From Pseudocercospora fijiensis CIRAD86 (Eukaryota > Ascomycota > Dothideomycetes > Mycosphaerellales > Mycosphaerellaceae): a stretch of 64,000 nucleotides of DNA. Below the pieces are notes generated by a model. It worked only from the letters and a program-made list of their open reading frames with translations, searched no databases and was not told the origin of the DNA. The position numbers and the translations under genes are program-made. Of the stretch, positions 46,834-56,790 are shown piece by piece (the first letter of the stretch is position 1; each line of letters starts with the position of its first letter). The DNA is taken from contig NW_006921544.1 of assembly GCF_000340215.1 (NCBI RefSeq), positions 67,782 to 131,781 on the forward strand. Direction: 5' to 3'.

Positions 46834-47560
46834 ATACAAATCTAACGAGGACCTACTAAGACGGTTTAATAGAAGACTTTTTAATCTAGAAGGTAAGAAG
46901 TATAAATATCTCTTTACGATTATAGGCTTATTACTTTTCTAGGTTCTAGTAATATACCCTCGTCGCCTAAATATATATAAAGATACCTTTAGAGGCTAAA
47001 GAGTAAGGGTAAAGCAAGCTAAGTATAAGAAGACTATAGCGAGAACGAGATATCGGAAGAGTAAGACTATCTATAGTATATATAACGGAAGGGGGTCCCT
47101 CGGAAAATAGTACTAAAAAACAAGAAGGCTTTAGGTAGATAGAAGAAGGCTAAAGTAGCTAAAAATTTAAAAGACTAGGCGGACGAAGACTATCGCGAAG
47201 AAAAGTTATTCTTCTATTAAAAAAAAGGGTAAAAGGTAGGTCTCGACGATAAAGAAGCGGCGCTTTAAACTAGGTACTCTTACTCTTCGCTAGATCCGGC
47301 TATTCTAAGATAAAAGAGGGACCGAGCTTTTAATCCCTAAAACTCCCTTCTAGCGACTCGTCCGAGGAATTATATTAGATATTTAGTCTAGTATACAATT
47401 TATAGCTAAGGCGATTAGTACTCTTTAGGAAGCTATAGGGGCATTTCTCGTAACCGAGTTTAAGCTTTTAAACCTCTTTACTATCTATACGAAGCGGGTA
47501 ATATAAAGATATATAGCTTCTAGCTAAAATTCGGCGTTAGTTTATAGCGGATTAATTAGA
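46834..47560 (+). pseudogene. Histone H3-like gene H3-A, copy in D
   Basis: Same gene as 9491-10193. Fold landmarks at 47267-47540: LGTLTLR, TELLIPKTPF, RLVRGI, AISTL.EAIGAFLV and IYTKRV. Small indels in the tail and an 8-bp loss after the KRV codons shift the frame, so this copy is more decayed. The start is ATA at 46834. Comparison with D' suggests the tail sequence is variable while the fold is kept. Confidence 0.8.
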
Positions 47561-48160
47561 ATTATTTAGTCGTTAGATTAACCTAGGAGGAGGCCTATTT
47601 TCGTATCCTTTTACGAGCTATAGGTCCTAGCTAGATTTCTAATTTTATCTTCGCGCCGTACCTAAATCTAAGGTACGAAGTAGAAACCTAGCGCACTATA
47701 TTTACTCGGCTATTATAGAGACGAGTTATATTTAGACTAGTTTCTTCGTATATCGCGACCTAGCGGATAGTAAGCGAAAGGGCGATAGGACGTTTATAAC
47801 ACGTCTCTATTTAGACCTAAAATATAAAAGTCCTAAGGAGCCCTAGTATTCTAACTATAAGGAGATTCTTTAGTTTTAGTACTCTAATTCTATATACTAC
47901 GAGGTAGATAGTAAGCCTACGAGAGAGAAACTTTAACGAGAGATTCTTTATAATAGGTAGCGCTATTATATAGCGGTAGATACGTACTAAGTCCGGTAAC
48001 TCGAAGAGGAATTAAAATAGCTACCGAGGAGGAGATCGATAGTATCTTAGTAGAGTCGAGGTCTTATAAGCGAAGTGCGAGATAATATAGGCTCTTAGTT
48101 ATTTAGAGTAACGTACTATATAAATAACTAGGCGTACTACTCTTATTTACTTACGACCTA
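47560..48160 (+). pseudogene. Coiled-coil-type reading downstream of H3-A, copy in D
   Basis: Matches 10200-10990 but with one copy of the 145-bp segment that is duplicated in D'. It reads FVYRDLADSKRKGDR, YKEIL, then R.LEEEL. Frameshifts are present in the last part. Function unknown. Confidence 0.45.
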
Positions 48161-48928
48161 CATCCTAGAATACTCTTCTCGTACTTTTTAAATACTTTCT
48201 AATACCTTACCTATAAGCGCTCCGTAGTAACCGAGTAAACATAAGCTATAGGGTTTCCGCTCGATACCTTAGCCTCCGAGATAGGGTAGAGTTAAATTTA
48301 GAGCGATAGCCGGCATACGTAGCCGGTATATAGAGACGGTAGTAGGCCTCTTCCTACTAAATAGCTAGCTTGTTTAGTATAGCCTACCGTAGTATAGATA
48401 TTTCTTATATTTCCTAGTAAAAGGCCTAGGTTACTTATAAGATTACTATAGCTAGTAAGGGAATTACTAAAGAATATCTACACTATAGTAGGATACTATT
48501 ATTACGCCGACTATTTATTAAAAGGACGCTTTCGCCTATTACTATACTAGCTATAGGTACTAGCTATATTTTAAAGTTTGCCGTACCTACCTTTTTTAGC
48601 CGTACCTACCTTCTTTCCTTACTCTAACGTTACTATAATATAGACTTACGCGACGCTTACTCTATTACCTAGCGATACCGCGATACTATCTCCCTCGCTA
48701 TATATAACCTTCGTATCGATACCTATATTTCTACGCTCTATATCTACTACCTCTATAATACCCTCGCTCCGCGCGCGCCTTCGTATATAGTATACCTTCG
48801 TAACGTACTTTTTTATTAATTCGACGACTTTTATAATACCGAGTCTACTTAACTAAGTTACGACGACTTATAAGAAGGGACCTACTACTTCTACGGCCGG
48901 TAATAAGACCCGAAGTAGTAGAATAAGT
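48160..48928. other. Spacer between cargo genes in D
   Basis: Counterpart of 10990-11787. It contains a CCGG minisatellite run at 48307-48332 and the GCCGTACCTACC repeat near 48580-48610 (two copies here). No gene recognised. Confidence 0.5.
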
Positions 48929-49490
48929 ATAGTATATTAACGTAAGAAGGCTGCTACTACTACCGCTAGCTCTAGTACTAGAAAGAGCGTCGCGGGCAAG
49001 GCTCCGCGTAAGACGATAACTAAGGCTTTATATAAGACGACGACTAGCGCTTCTACTACTAGTAGTAATAATCGTACGAAGCGTCGATAGCGCCTAGGAA
49101 GTAAGTCCTATCTATAGCCGGTAGCGTAGCCGGTAGCGTAGCCGGTATTCTTACTATTCTTTTACTAATCCTTCTTTAGCCGTAGCCCTTCGTTAGATTC
49201 GAATATATTAGAAGGATACTAAACTCCTAATCCGTAAAGCTTCGTTTTAACGACTTTTTCGCGAAATTGCCTAGTATATTATACGGGACCTTCGCTTCTA
49301 AGCCTCCGTAATAGACGCCCTTTAAGAGGCTTTAGAAGCCTATCTAGTTCGTATCTTTAGATATATATTTCTCTTCTACCTCTTTTTAAACTATACTAAT
49401 ACTATTTTAGCGGTTAACCTTATAGCTATCTACGCGAAGCGTATTACGATTATAGATAAGGATTTGAAAGCCCTTAATTAGATTCTTAAA
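48929..49490 (+). pseudogene. Histone H3 gene H3-B, copy in D
   Basis: Counterpart of 11788-12340 with the same two introns. Tail: SGKAPRK-like blocks (AGKAPRKTIT). Intron 1 is 49101-49179 (79 bp), one minisatellite unit longer than in D'. Exon 2 reads VALR.I, LLIRKA.F, REI and DLRF. Intron 2 ends at TTTTAG near 49410. Exon 3 reads VNLIAIYAKRITIIDKD. Conservation of both splice patterns in the two copies shows the gene entered the transposon with introns, or gained them before the copies split. Confidence 0.88.
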
Positions 49491-49637
49491 GGCTAGAATA
49501 TCTATATTCGAGATAGTACTAGGTAGGATAGATATTCTAGTAGGAAGGATGTTCTTAGTATTATCTATAAGCGTTTCTATATACGAAATAAGCCGCTATT
49601 ATACCGCGCTATATACCGCACTCTAAATACTCTCTTA

Positions 49638-49668
<31 letters not shown>
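49638..49668. repeat. (TA)n microsatellite
   Basis: About 15 TA units; another run of similar length lies at 50441-50471. The corresponding D' runs are shorter (13279-13292), showing length change between copies. Confidence 0.8.
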
Positions 49669-49671
<3 letters not shown>

Positions 49672-49827
49672 TAGTATACTTTATTAGCCGTACGGAATAG
49701 AAGTCTTCGAAAATCCCGTTAGTACTAAGGAGTAAAAAGGCTAGCTACGCTACCGGCTACGCTACTAGGTGTTTTAAAGAACTAAAAGAAGATAGATATT
49801 CTAGTTAATTTATATTAGTTTAAATTT

Positions 49828-50351
49828 TTATAAAAAGAAAATAGGGAAAAAGGAGGAAGGTTAAAGAACCTAATACTTATAGTTACAAGTATTACCCCTA
49901 TTTCCTAGACTATATTATATACCTACCTTCGTAACTCTACCTAATACCCCCTCTAAATATCCTTATACTCTATCTACTAGAAATTTAACTAGGTACCTAG
50001 ACCTATAGCTGCCTCTATATCTTTTACTATCTTCTATAGGTTAAAGGACTCCTTTATAGTAGCCTCTACCTCCTTATATAATACGAAGTTACTACCTACC
50101 CTACCCTTTATATCTACTAAATAACTAAGAGTTCTAAGGAACGAACTAGTATTCGGCCTTAGTATAGCGAGTAGCTAGTATAACGTAGTATAGAGCTACT
50201 TTATAGCTCTTTTATATACTATACCGATACCGAAGGAGGAGCTATCCTAGTACTTAATATTAGAGAATAGTTTAGTAGGAAAGTATAAGAACTTCTTAAG
50301 GAGGGCTTCTAGGAAAATCGATAAGTTCTACCTAGATTTAGATAAGGATAT
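49828..50351 (-). pseudogene. Minus-strand cargo gene, copy in D
   Basis: Counterpart of 12669-13193. The ATG is changed to ATA by RIP and the frame is interrupted by TAG/TAA and one length difference of 1 bp. Same position relative to the right terminus (400 bp). Function unknown. Confidence 0.5.
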
Positions 50352-50438
50352 TCTACTAAGTAGTTAGGGAATTAAATAGCGAGCGAAAGGATAATATTTA
50401 TACCTAATAAGTGTAGTTTCTAAACTAAACTATAATAG

Positions 50439-50471
<33 letters not shown>

Positions 50472-50751
50472 TTTTAATTAGTTAGTACCCTTAGCTAATT
50501 GTCTATAGATTTAGGGTTATATAAGTACCTTCCTATAACTAAAAAGTGCTAGCTACGCTACCGGCTATACTCTCGTATCTTGTAAAGGGCTTCCTTCGAG
50601 TTATATATATATTCTTATATTTCTTAGAAACCGATAAATTCTATAGTTCGAACCTACTACTCCTATAGTTGCTTAGCAAACTAACCTAAACTAAACTAGA
50701 TCTTCGGCTTAGTAAACTAAACTAAACTAACCCGAACTACTACGGGGTCTA

Positions 50752-51360
50752 CTATTTAGTATTCTAGCTATCGAACCTAGATACTATAACAATCGAAATA
50801 GCTAGAGGTAGTATAGAAGGTTATATAGATATATTACGTTATAGTTAGAGGTTTAGTTATATCGCTATAGGCGATATTAGGTAAAAGGAAGGATTAGAAG
50901 TTGTATTAGATAATATTCTTTATAAAAGTTAGTATTATTAGTAGAAAACTAGATTCTAGGGATTTACTTTCTAAAGCTATAGCTATATAATATTACGTCC
51001 TTATATTACTTTAGATACTAGGGACGACTTAATTAAGTATAAAGATAGTCGCTATTATTACTATAGTATAATAATACTAATACGTAGTTATATTATAATA
51101 GTAGATTAAGAATAGTAAGGATCCGCTTTCCTAAGATTAGTAGCTTTATCTTATAATCCGGCTTATATATAAATATAGTTAAATAATACCTAGAACTAGA
51201 TATAATTAGCCTTATTTAATAAAAAGCACTAGTCTAATAAAGGTAAGCCTATTTAATTAAAATTAGCTAAGGAACAAGGCAATTTTAATTAAATAGATCG
51301 AAATTTGCTTAAATACAAACAGGCGATAATATAGGTAGCGAAGCTAGATACCCGATGCTT
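50752..51360. mobile_element. RIP-damaged sequence right of D
   Basis: TA-rich, no coding motif recognised. It does not resemble the gypsy fragment on the other side of D. Contains a perfect inverted repeat at 51249-51296. Normal composition begins at about 51370. Confidence 0.45.
51249..51296. repeat. Perfect 16-bp inverted repeat with 16-base loop
   Basis: CTATTTAATTAAAATT at 51249-51264 and its exact reverse complement at 51281-51296. It lies at the edge between RIP-damaged and normal DNA. Could be a transposon end, a foldback remnant or chance in AT-rich DNA. Confidence 0.7.
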
Positions 51361-51370
51361 AGCTAGTCGG

Positions 51371-51430
51371 CATAACACTAGGTGCGATACCAGGTGCGAT
51401 ACCAGATGCGACACCAGGTGCAGCACCAGG
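51371..51430. repeat. 12-bp tandem array (GATACCAGGTGC type)
   Basis: Five imperfect units. The unit nearest the RIP-damaged side has CTAGG in place of CCAGG, a CA-to-TA change that looks like RIP spreading into normal DNA. On the minus strand it encodes a WYRT-like repeat at the end of the adjoining frame. Confidence 0.75.
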
Positions 51431-51716
51431 TGTCGGCAGGTCGGACAAGGAGCACCTGGTGTCGGGAGTTACGTGAAGTCCTTACCACTTGATAAACAAT
51501 GGTAGCCTCAAGGTCGAAGAGGAAGTCCTTCTCTACGCTTTCATACCACGCGTACAACCGTAGCCCACAGGCTGGATACTGTATTAACCGTACCGCAGAC
51601 AAATGACTGTGCTCCGGCAATGGCCATTCGCACTTGATGCATCCAAATTCAAAATCATAACTGAGGACCTTGGTTAGGTTGACACCAGTTCGCTCCTTTG
51701 GATGAATGACTTTCAT
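51378..51716 (-). CDS. Possible gene exon or remnant, hypothetical
   Basis: Open 112-codon minus frame of normal composition beginning at an ATG: MKVIHPKERTG, YDFEFGCIKCEWPLPEHSH, YPACGLRLYAWYES, DFLFDLEATIVYQVV, then the 12-bp repeat array. The CIKCEW and aromatic content look protein-like. It may be the second exon of a gene whose first part is 51728-52057; a 36-bp GT...CACAG segment lies between. It may also be a truncated gene cut off by the repeats on the left. No family recognised. Confidence 0.35.
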   Translation of the reverse strand: MKVIHPKERTGVNLTKVLSYDFEFGCIKCEWPLPEHSHLSAVRLIQYPACGLRLYAWYESVEKDFLFDLEATIVYQVVRTSRNSRHQVLLVRPADTWCCTWCRIWYRTWYRT

Positions 51717-51727
51717 TCACTGTGGAT

Positions 51728-52057
51728 TCATGGGAACTCCATGGGGGTGTATTGACGGCTATAGAGCACTACCACTTCCCTGCGTGCAGCCCTCAGATAC
51801 TCCTCGCCCTCCAGTACCGCTGACTGTGCACGCTGCGCCCACATAGCCTTCTCCTCCGTGTGCATCTCGAGCACCTCCGCTATGCGCCCACCCAGCCGCT
51901 GCCCCATCATCTGCTCGGGCAATTCGTGGTGTGAGGCGGCAATGTCGAGGAATAATGCTGTCGATCCATCTTTGGCGACAGCTTCTGGCTTCTGCGTGGC
52001 GAGGAGATCCAGCCCGGGCGCTTGGTCGAGGATGCCTCTCGACATCAAACCTCGCAA
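51728..52057 (-). CDS. Possible gene fragment with helical region
   Basis: Minus frame of up to 109 codons, first ATG a few codons in (MSRGILDQAPG). It reads GSTALFLDIAASHHELPEQMM, LGGRIAEVLEMHTEEKAMWAQ and AVLEGEEYLRAARREVVVLY, a plausible helical protein. It ends 11 bp before the next frame. No match to a known family. The 5' part may have been separated by element F, which sits 150 bp upstream. Confidence 0.4.
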   Translation of the reverse strand: MRGLMSRGILDQAPGLDLLATQKPEAVAKDGSTALFLDIAASHHELPEQMMGQRLGGRIAEVLEMHTEEKAMWAQRAQSAVLEGEEYLRAARREVVVLYSRQYTPMEFP

Positions 52058-52213
52058 GCGTGTCCCACCTGCGGCTGCGCGGAATCACAAGCCTGTTGCA
52101 CCTCCGGAAAGTGGCTCATCAAAAGCAAGCTGCTAGGAATAAGCTGCTCAACCAACGAGAACTGCGTATCGATATGTCCGGTTATGTTCTTGAGCTAGCC
52201 CTCTAGATTTAGC

Positions 52214-52340
52214 TATAGTTGTTGATTATTGATTACTAATAATCACTAGTTACTGTAATCACATGTAACTACGATTATAATTATAGAGTAAGTAATTAGT
52301 AACTATAATTAGTAATTAGTCGGTTATTCTAAGGCAATAC
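52214..52340. repeat. Left terminal inverted repeat region of F
   Basis: Rich in GTAATCA/TGATTAC and TAATTAGTAA motifs that recur in inverse orientation at 55745-55868. Confidence 0.8.
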
Positions 52341-52539
52341 TAGGGTATATATTATACCTATAGAAGGTATTAAATTCGCACTATTTCCTTCTATTTCTAT
52401 AGATAATAATATACCTAAGATAGGGCACGTCTATCGAGAGGTATATAAGTCGAGTATTAGTATACGAGGTCGCTAATTTAGATAGGTTGCTAAGTCTATA
52501 TCTTCTTAAGAGAAAGACCTCTTACTACCGCTAGTATAG

Positions 52540-53200
52540 ACCTCCGACTAGTTAACTAAAGCCTTCTTAGTACTATAAAGCTATTACCTATAGCTATTAC
52601 TAAAGGACGTACTAGCGACTTATCTAACTCTTAACTAAACCGACTCTTATATTACTCCTACTTAGCTACACTTCTAACAAGCCGGTATACTATCCTTTAT
52701 TAAAGAAGTAGTATAGAAGGACTTCGAGTAGTATATCGAAGAGGCGGAAAAGGAGGGCTTATAGTTACCGTATCGGAGGGTTATAAGGAAGACGATAAAG
52801 AGCCTTCGGTATACGTCGGAGATCGTTCGAAGGGCCGGGGAATACTAGGAGCGTATATTTAATAGTATTTAGCGAGTAAGTAAGGGTATCGACCGGAAAG
52901 GAAGGCATATAGCGCTAGGTTCTCGTCGCTACTTTAAGTTTAGTAGAAAACTATACCTCTACTTAGAAGAGTGCTTTCTCGGGCTAAAATCGTAGTATTC
53001 GATATAGTAGACGCTATTTAAGGATCGGATCGATAGGGTACTATACCGTCTAATCGATAGCGAAGGTACTACTAGCGATAGTAAGGTTGTTATTATTAAT
53101 TAGGTATAATTAGTCGTAGATATTAGTATTCGAGCTTGCTATCGCATCTGCCTATTACGTTATATTAGTACTTTAGGGTCTAGCTAAGGCTAATAGATAA
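52540..53200 (+). pseudogene. First reading of element F, unidentified
   Basis: Plus frame interrupted only by TAG/TAA: FLVL.SYYL, YITPTQLHF-like, AGILSFIKEVV, EEAEKEGL.LPYRRVIRKT and ALGSRRYFKFSRKLYLYLEECF. It is probably a separate small protein or an N-terminal exon upstream of the transposase. Some hAT elements have a second DNA-binding protein, but no motif here proves it. Confidence 0.45.
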
Positions 53201-53639
53201 GCTTCGCTTAGTACGGACGGCAAGGTCCGGACGGCTTAGCCGTACGCTAGCAAACTCAAATCTCGATATTTATTGTTTAGTTTAAGACAACAATATATTC
53301 GATATACGAGATAACCTACGTAAGAAGTATAAACTAACTTAGAAAGTACTAGAAAATTACATAAATACCTAAGTATCGATATAGGAAAACGAGCCGCTAG
53401 ATCGGATACTATTCTATAAAGATTCGAGCGATCTAAGCGATCTTCTATCCTCTAAAGCTAATAAAGCGCTGTCTCTAATACTAGACGAGGACACCTTGTT
53501 CCTTTAATCTTCTAATTCTATTCGGCTATCTACCTCGTAGTCCTCGAATATAGTATAGCCGATACCTACGCCTACGGTTACCGAGTTAAGGAAACGTAGA
53601 AAAGGTAGGAACTAGCTAGATCTAGCGTTATAGGCATAT

Positions 53640-55745
53640 ACGAGAGCACTAAAAGATAGAGAGCCTTTAAAGGTCGATAGAGGCAGGTATAAGGCATTCT
53701 ACTATATATACTATAACGATAACAACCCTAATTAGTACGCGTCTAATTCTAGTAACGCGCCTTAGTACCTAGCTAAGAAGCACTTTATATTCGTCGGTAT
53801 TAAGAAACGGAAGCTTAAAGGTACTTATAAGAAGTAGACGAAGATTAACCTCTTAGCGCTATAGAAGAAGTAAGGCTCTATTAAGTCGGACAAGACGACG
53901 AATATACTTAAAGGCGCCGCGGATAAGGACAAGTTTAGATACGCCCTCGCTCGCTTTGTAATAGCTAATAGTATCGCTTATACTGCGCTAGTTACGAAGG
54001 AATTTAAGGACCTTATACTAACGGTTAATCTATATATAGAGCAGGTTCTTCTTAAGAGCTATACTTTACTATTTCCTTGTATTCTATATAACTTCGAGAG
54101 CTAGCGAGAAGGGGTTAAACGAGCACTATTAGTAGCGCTTAGTTGTATTTACTTTTATACTAATATATAGAAGTCTTAGTATAGCTATAAGTTCTTCTAA
54201 GCCGTTAATTGCTAGTATATCAACTTATAGGGCCGCCTAGTCTAAATACTACTAGATTTGCTACAACTTCTACCTAGCTCTTATACTAGCGACTTCCTTA
54301 CTAAGAGTGTCCTACCTTGCTTCTTAACCTTCGAGATAGCTAGCAAACTTAGCCAGATAACGACTAATAGCGGCTCTAACAACAATACACTTAGTGCCGC
54401 TATTAAGCGCTTCCTAGACTCGTAAGGCTACTCCTAGAAGAACCGCCGCCTTCGCTATATTAGCTATATTCTTAACTATATAACTATAGCCTTTATATTT
54501 GCTAAGGACGTAGAGGCTACTAAGAGTAAGGACTTTAACTAAGTGCTTAGTAACGATAGCGATAGCGTCTTAATCTCGAGGTAGCTCGATATAGATATTA
54601 AGTCCTTTATTAAATAAGGTCTATTGTAACGGTTATTCGCACTCGCTAAGCTTCTACGTAAGAACGACAATAATAACATCTTCTAAGAGGTCTGTAAGGC
54701 CTAGCTATAACTGCTATATATAGTACTAAAGATTCCCGGTAAAACACGCTAGAATAGCTAGCTTCTAATAATAGAAGAGGCTATTTAAACTAGGCTAATC
54801 TTAAATACCTTCTTCGATAGAATGCCGTACCTACGCGAGTTTAGCTTAGCCGACGACGACTAGAAGGTCCTTACCTATATACGGAAGTTTCTTAGTCTAT
54901 TTAAAGAGGTTACTCTTCGGCTCTAAGGCTATACTATTATATTCGATATATGTTAAGAGTCTATAGAATACCTAAGAAGCTATTTCCTTCGCTTAGCTAG
55001 TAAGAATACCTACCGTAAGGTCCTTATTAGGTCTATTAATATAGCTAGAGTGCTATTCGACAAGTACTACGACCTTAACTAGAAGAGCCCTCTATATATT
55101 ACTATAGTCTTGCTATATCTAAGCCGACGACTTGCCTAGCTTAGAGGCCGCTTAGCGGTAGATATAGACACTACCTTATTATAGTCTATAGCGCTTTAGA
55201 AGGACTATAAGACACGCTTCGGACGTAGCCGTTAACTACTATCTACGCTATAGCGCTTATTTAAAGGACTATCGGACCTTAAGCGCTAGCAAATTAAGTC
55301 TTAAACTAACCTAGTTGCTACTAATTAGAACCCCTTCGAAGCCTTTATTTATACTAGTCTAATAGTACTACTACTAGTTAGCCTCGAGAAGCTAGTTATA
55401 ATAAGTGCTATTAACTAGTAGATTCAATAGCGGAAGACCTGCGATATAGCGTTATAGCAACTAGCTATTAATATATTATTAGCCTTTACTATATCCGCCG
55501 AGTTAGAGAGGACCTTTAGTATAAGCCGCCGTACTACTCGATAGGACCGTATACGTATAAGTAGTAACTATATTCGTATAAACGAGTACTCGAAGAACTA
55601 GATAAGAACAGGGGTTGCTAAGGTGCTATTAGAATTAGCCGTACTAGAAGAGGTAGAAGAGGAAGGACTATTACCGGACTTATACTTAGTCTTAGGCGCT
55701 ATCGACAGTAACGACCGCCTATAGATCTACCTCGTTTTTAACCCT
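53640..55745 (+). pseudogene. hAT transposase relic of F with BED finger
   Basis: Near 53690-53780 a BED-type zinc finger is visible in damaged form (YYNDNNPN.YASNSSNAP.YLAKKHF, where C-x2-C would be at the start). The middle reads LPCFLTFEIASKLS, IASNS-like blocks and SLYITIVLLYLSRRL. The C-terminal dimerisation domain at about 55450-55600 is clear: LAINILLAFTISAELERTFSIS, then DRIRISSN, then K..IRTGV, equal to the S.EAERVFS...DR..L....LK.W...G pattern of hAT enzymes. Stops are TAG/TAA only. Not functional. Confidence 0.85.
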
Positions 55746-55910
55746 AAGTATCACTATAGGTACTAATTATATAATTACGTGATTATAATTACTAATTACT
55801 CACTTATTATTGACTATAATTATGATCACAGCCGCTGACTAGTGAGTACTTAGTAATCAACTTCTATAGATTCAGCACATAAGTGCACTCCGTCAACGGC
55901 CGTGGTCTGC

Positions 55911-56220
55911 GGAACATGTGCTCAAGCACGCTCATCGCGAGCATAGCGAGCAACCACTAGCGAAGATGCGCGTACGCAATTATGATCGGTGTGTTATTTC
56001 GGCAGCCGCTTGTCCTTCTCGCTCTGCCGAACTCTAGCACTTTATCACCGCTGCGGAACATTTGCCCAACTACGCTTATCGCGAGCATAGCGAGAAGACC
56101 ACCGGCGAACATGCTCACGTAACGTAGACATCCCGACCATGATCGGTGTGTACTTCGGGCATCCGCTTTGCCCTGTGATTCTCCTTCTCCTTCTGCCGAA
56201 CTCCACCTCTTCATCACCGC
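55911..56220. repeat. 144-bp tandem repeat, two diverged copies
   Basis: GGAACAT...GCGAGCATAGCGAG starts at 55911 and again at 56055. Each copy holds ATGATCGGTGTGT and CTGCCGAACTC in the same order. Divergence is not RIP-biased. The minus strand reads a shared GDE..EFGR.RR...GC pattern in both copies but in different frames. Confidence 0.75.
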
Positions 56221-56520
56221 TTGAGATCAGCTGAGATCGAGGAACTGATAGCCGTTGTGTCGATTGAGAATCTTCAGGTACTGTCGTCGCTCTCGAATCT
56301 GCTCGTCCTTGGAGCGGCATTCTTTTTTCGCGCGCCGCATAGATGACGACATGCTCCTTCTGCGAATTGACAAGCTGCTGGTGATGCCGGGCCTTCTGCC
56401 AGCATTGCAGCAGAAGTTTCTTGGGGCCTTACCGACTCGACTGCGAGAATTCCCCTGCGATGGCGCGCTGCAAGACCTCGCTCCCGTCAATACGCGGCTG
56501 CGCTGCCATCGTGGAGGTAG
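56040..56520 (-). pseudogene. Possible relic of a pogo-type transposase N-terminus
   Basis: The minus strand reads EVLQRAIAGEFSQSS, a gap that could be a small GTAAGG...GCAG intron, then HHQQLVNSQKEHVVIYAAR and MPLQGRADSRA. This loosely resembles the psq-type helix-turn-helix start of fungal pogo transposases (AL.AI..GE...., ....HQQLL...EE..V.WI....G.P). Continues into the 144-bp repeats. Similarity is weak and the frame is broken. Confidence 0.3.
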
Positions 56521-56530
56521 GTGTGAGCCT

Positions 56531-56635
56531 GCGCATGTCGATTTTCGTGAGCGCATGTTGATTTTCGTGGGCGGATGTCAATTTTCGTCAGCGCATATCG
56601 CTTTTGATGAGCGGATGTCGTTTTTCGTATGGGCG
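56531..56635. repeat. 20-bp minisatellite, five units
   Basis: Units of the type GCGCATGTCGATTTTCGTGA repeat with period 20 and 1-5 differences each. The period is not a multiple of three, so it is not a protein repeat. Normal CA/TG content, hence not RIP-affected. Confidence 0.9.
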
Positions 56636-56698
56636 TGTAGAAGAATGCGCCAGACAATGACGCCGAGTACTTGCAGTTGCTGGGCGGCCAGGCTGGAC

Positions 56699-56790
56699 AC
56701 CTGGTGCTCGGCTCATCGGCTCGACACTGGGTGCTGTAGATCGCAGAGATCTGAGCACCTGGTGTTCGGCTCCTCGGCTCGGCAAGCAAC
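56699..56790. repeat. Duplicated CACCTGGTG-CTCGGCTC block
   Basis: CACCTGGTGCTCGGCTCATC at 56699 and CACCTGGTGTTCGGCTCCTC near 56757. The CACCTGGTG palindrome also appears in the array at 51371-51460 on the other side of element F. Confidence 0.65.

Larger units (their letters stand above)
41366..50751 (+). mobile_element. Element D: complete-length hAT transposon with histone H3 cargo (9386 bp)
   Basis: Left end TAGACCCCGTAGTAGTTT at 41366 and right end ACTACTACGGGGTCTA at 50751 form the same inverted termini as the MITE at 22550. Contents left to right: basic protein gene with intron, an unclear reading, hAT transposase, H3-A, coiled-coil reading, H3-B, minus-strand gene. The 8 bp outside the two ends (AGATTAGT and CTATTTAG) do not match, so the insertion site was later rearranged or the two ends come from different events. 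More heavily RIP-damaged than D', with several small indels. Confidence 0.85.
52214..55868 (+). mobile_element. Element F: hAT transposon (3655 bp)
   Basis: Both ends start TATAG.(A/T).GTTGATTA in inverted orientation and continue with similar TTACTAATAATCACTAGT-type sequence for about 100 bp. It is flanked by an 8-bp duplication, GATTTAGC at 52206-52213 and GATTCAGC at 55869-55876; the single difference is a RIP-type C-to-T. It inserted into normal host DNA (51370-52205 joins 55877 onward). Body RIP-damaged. Unrelated in its termini to D. Confidence 0.92.
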
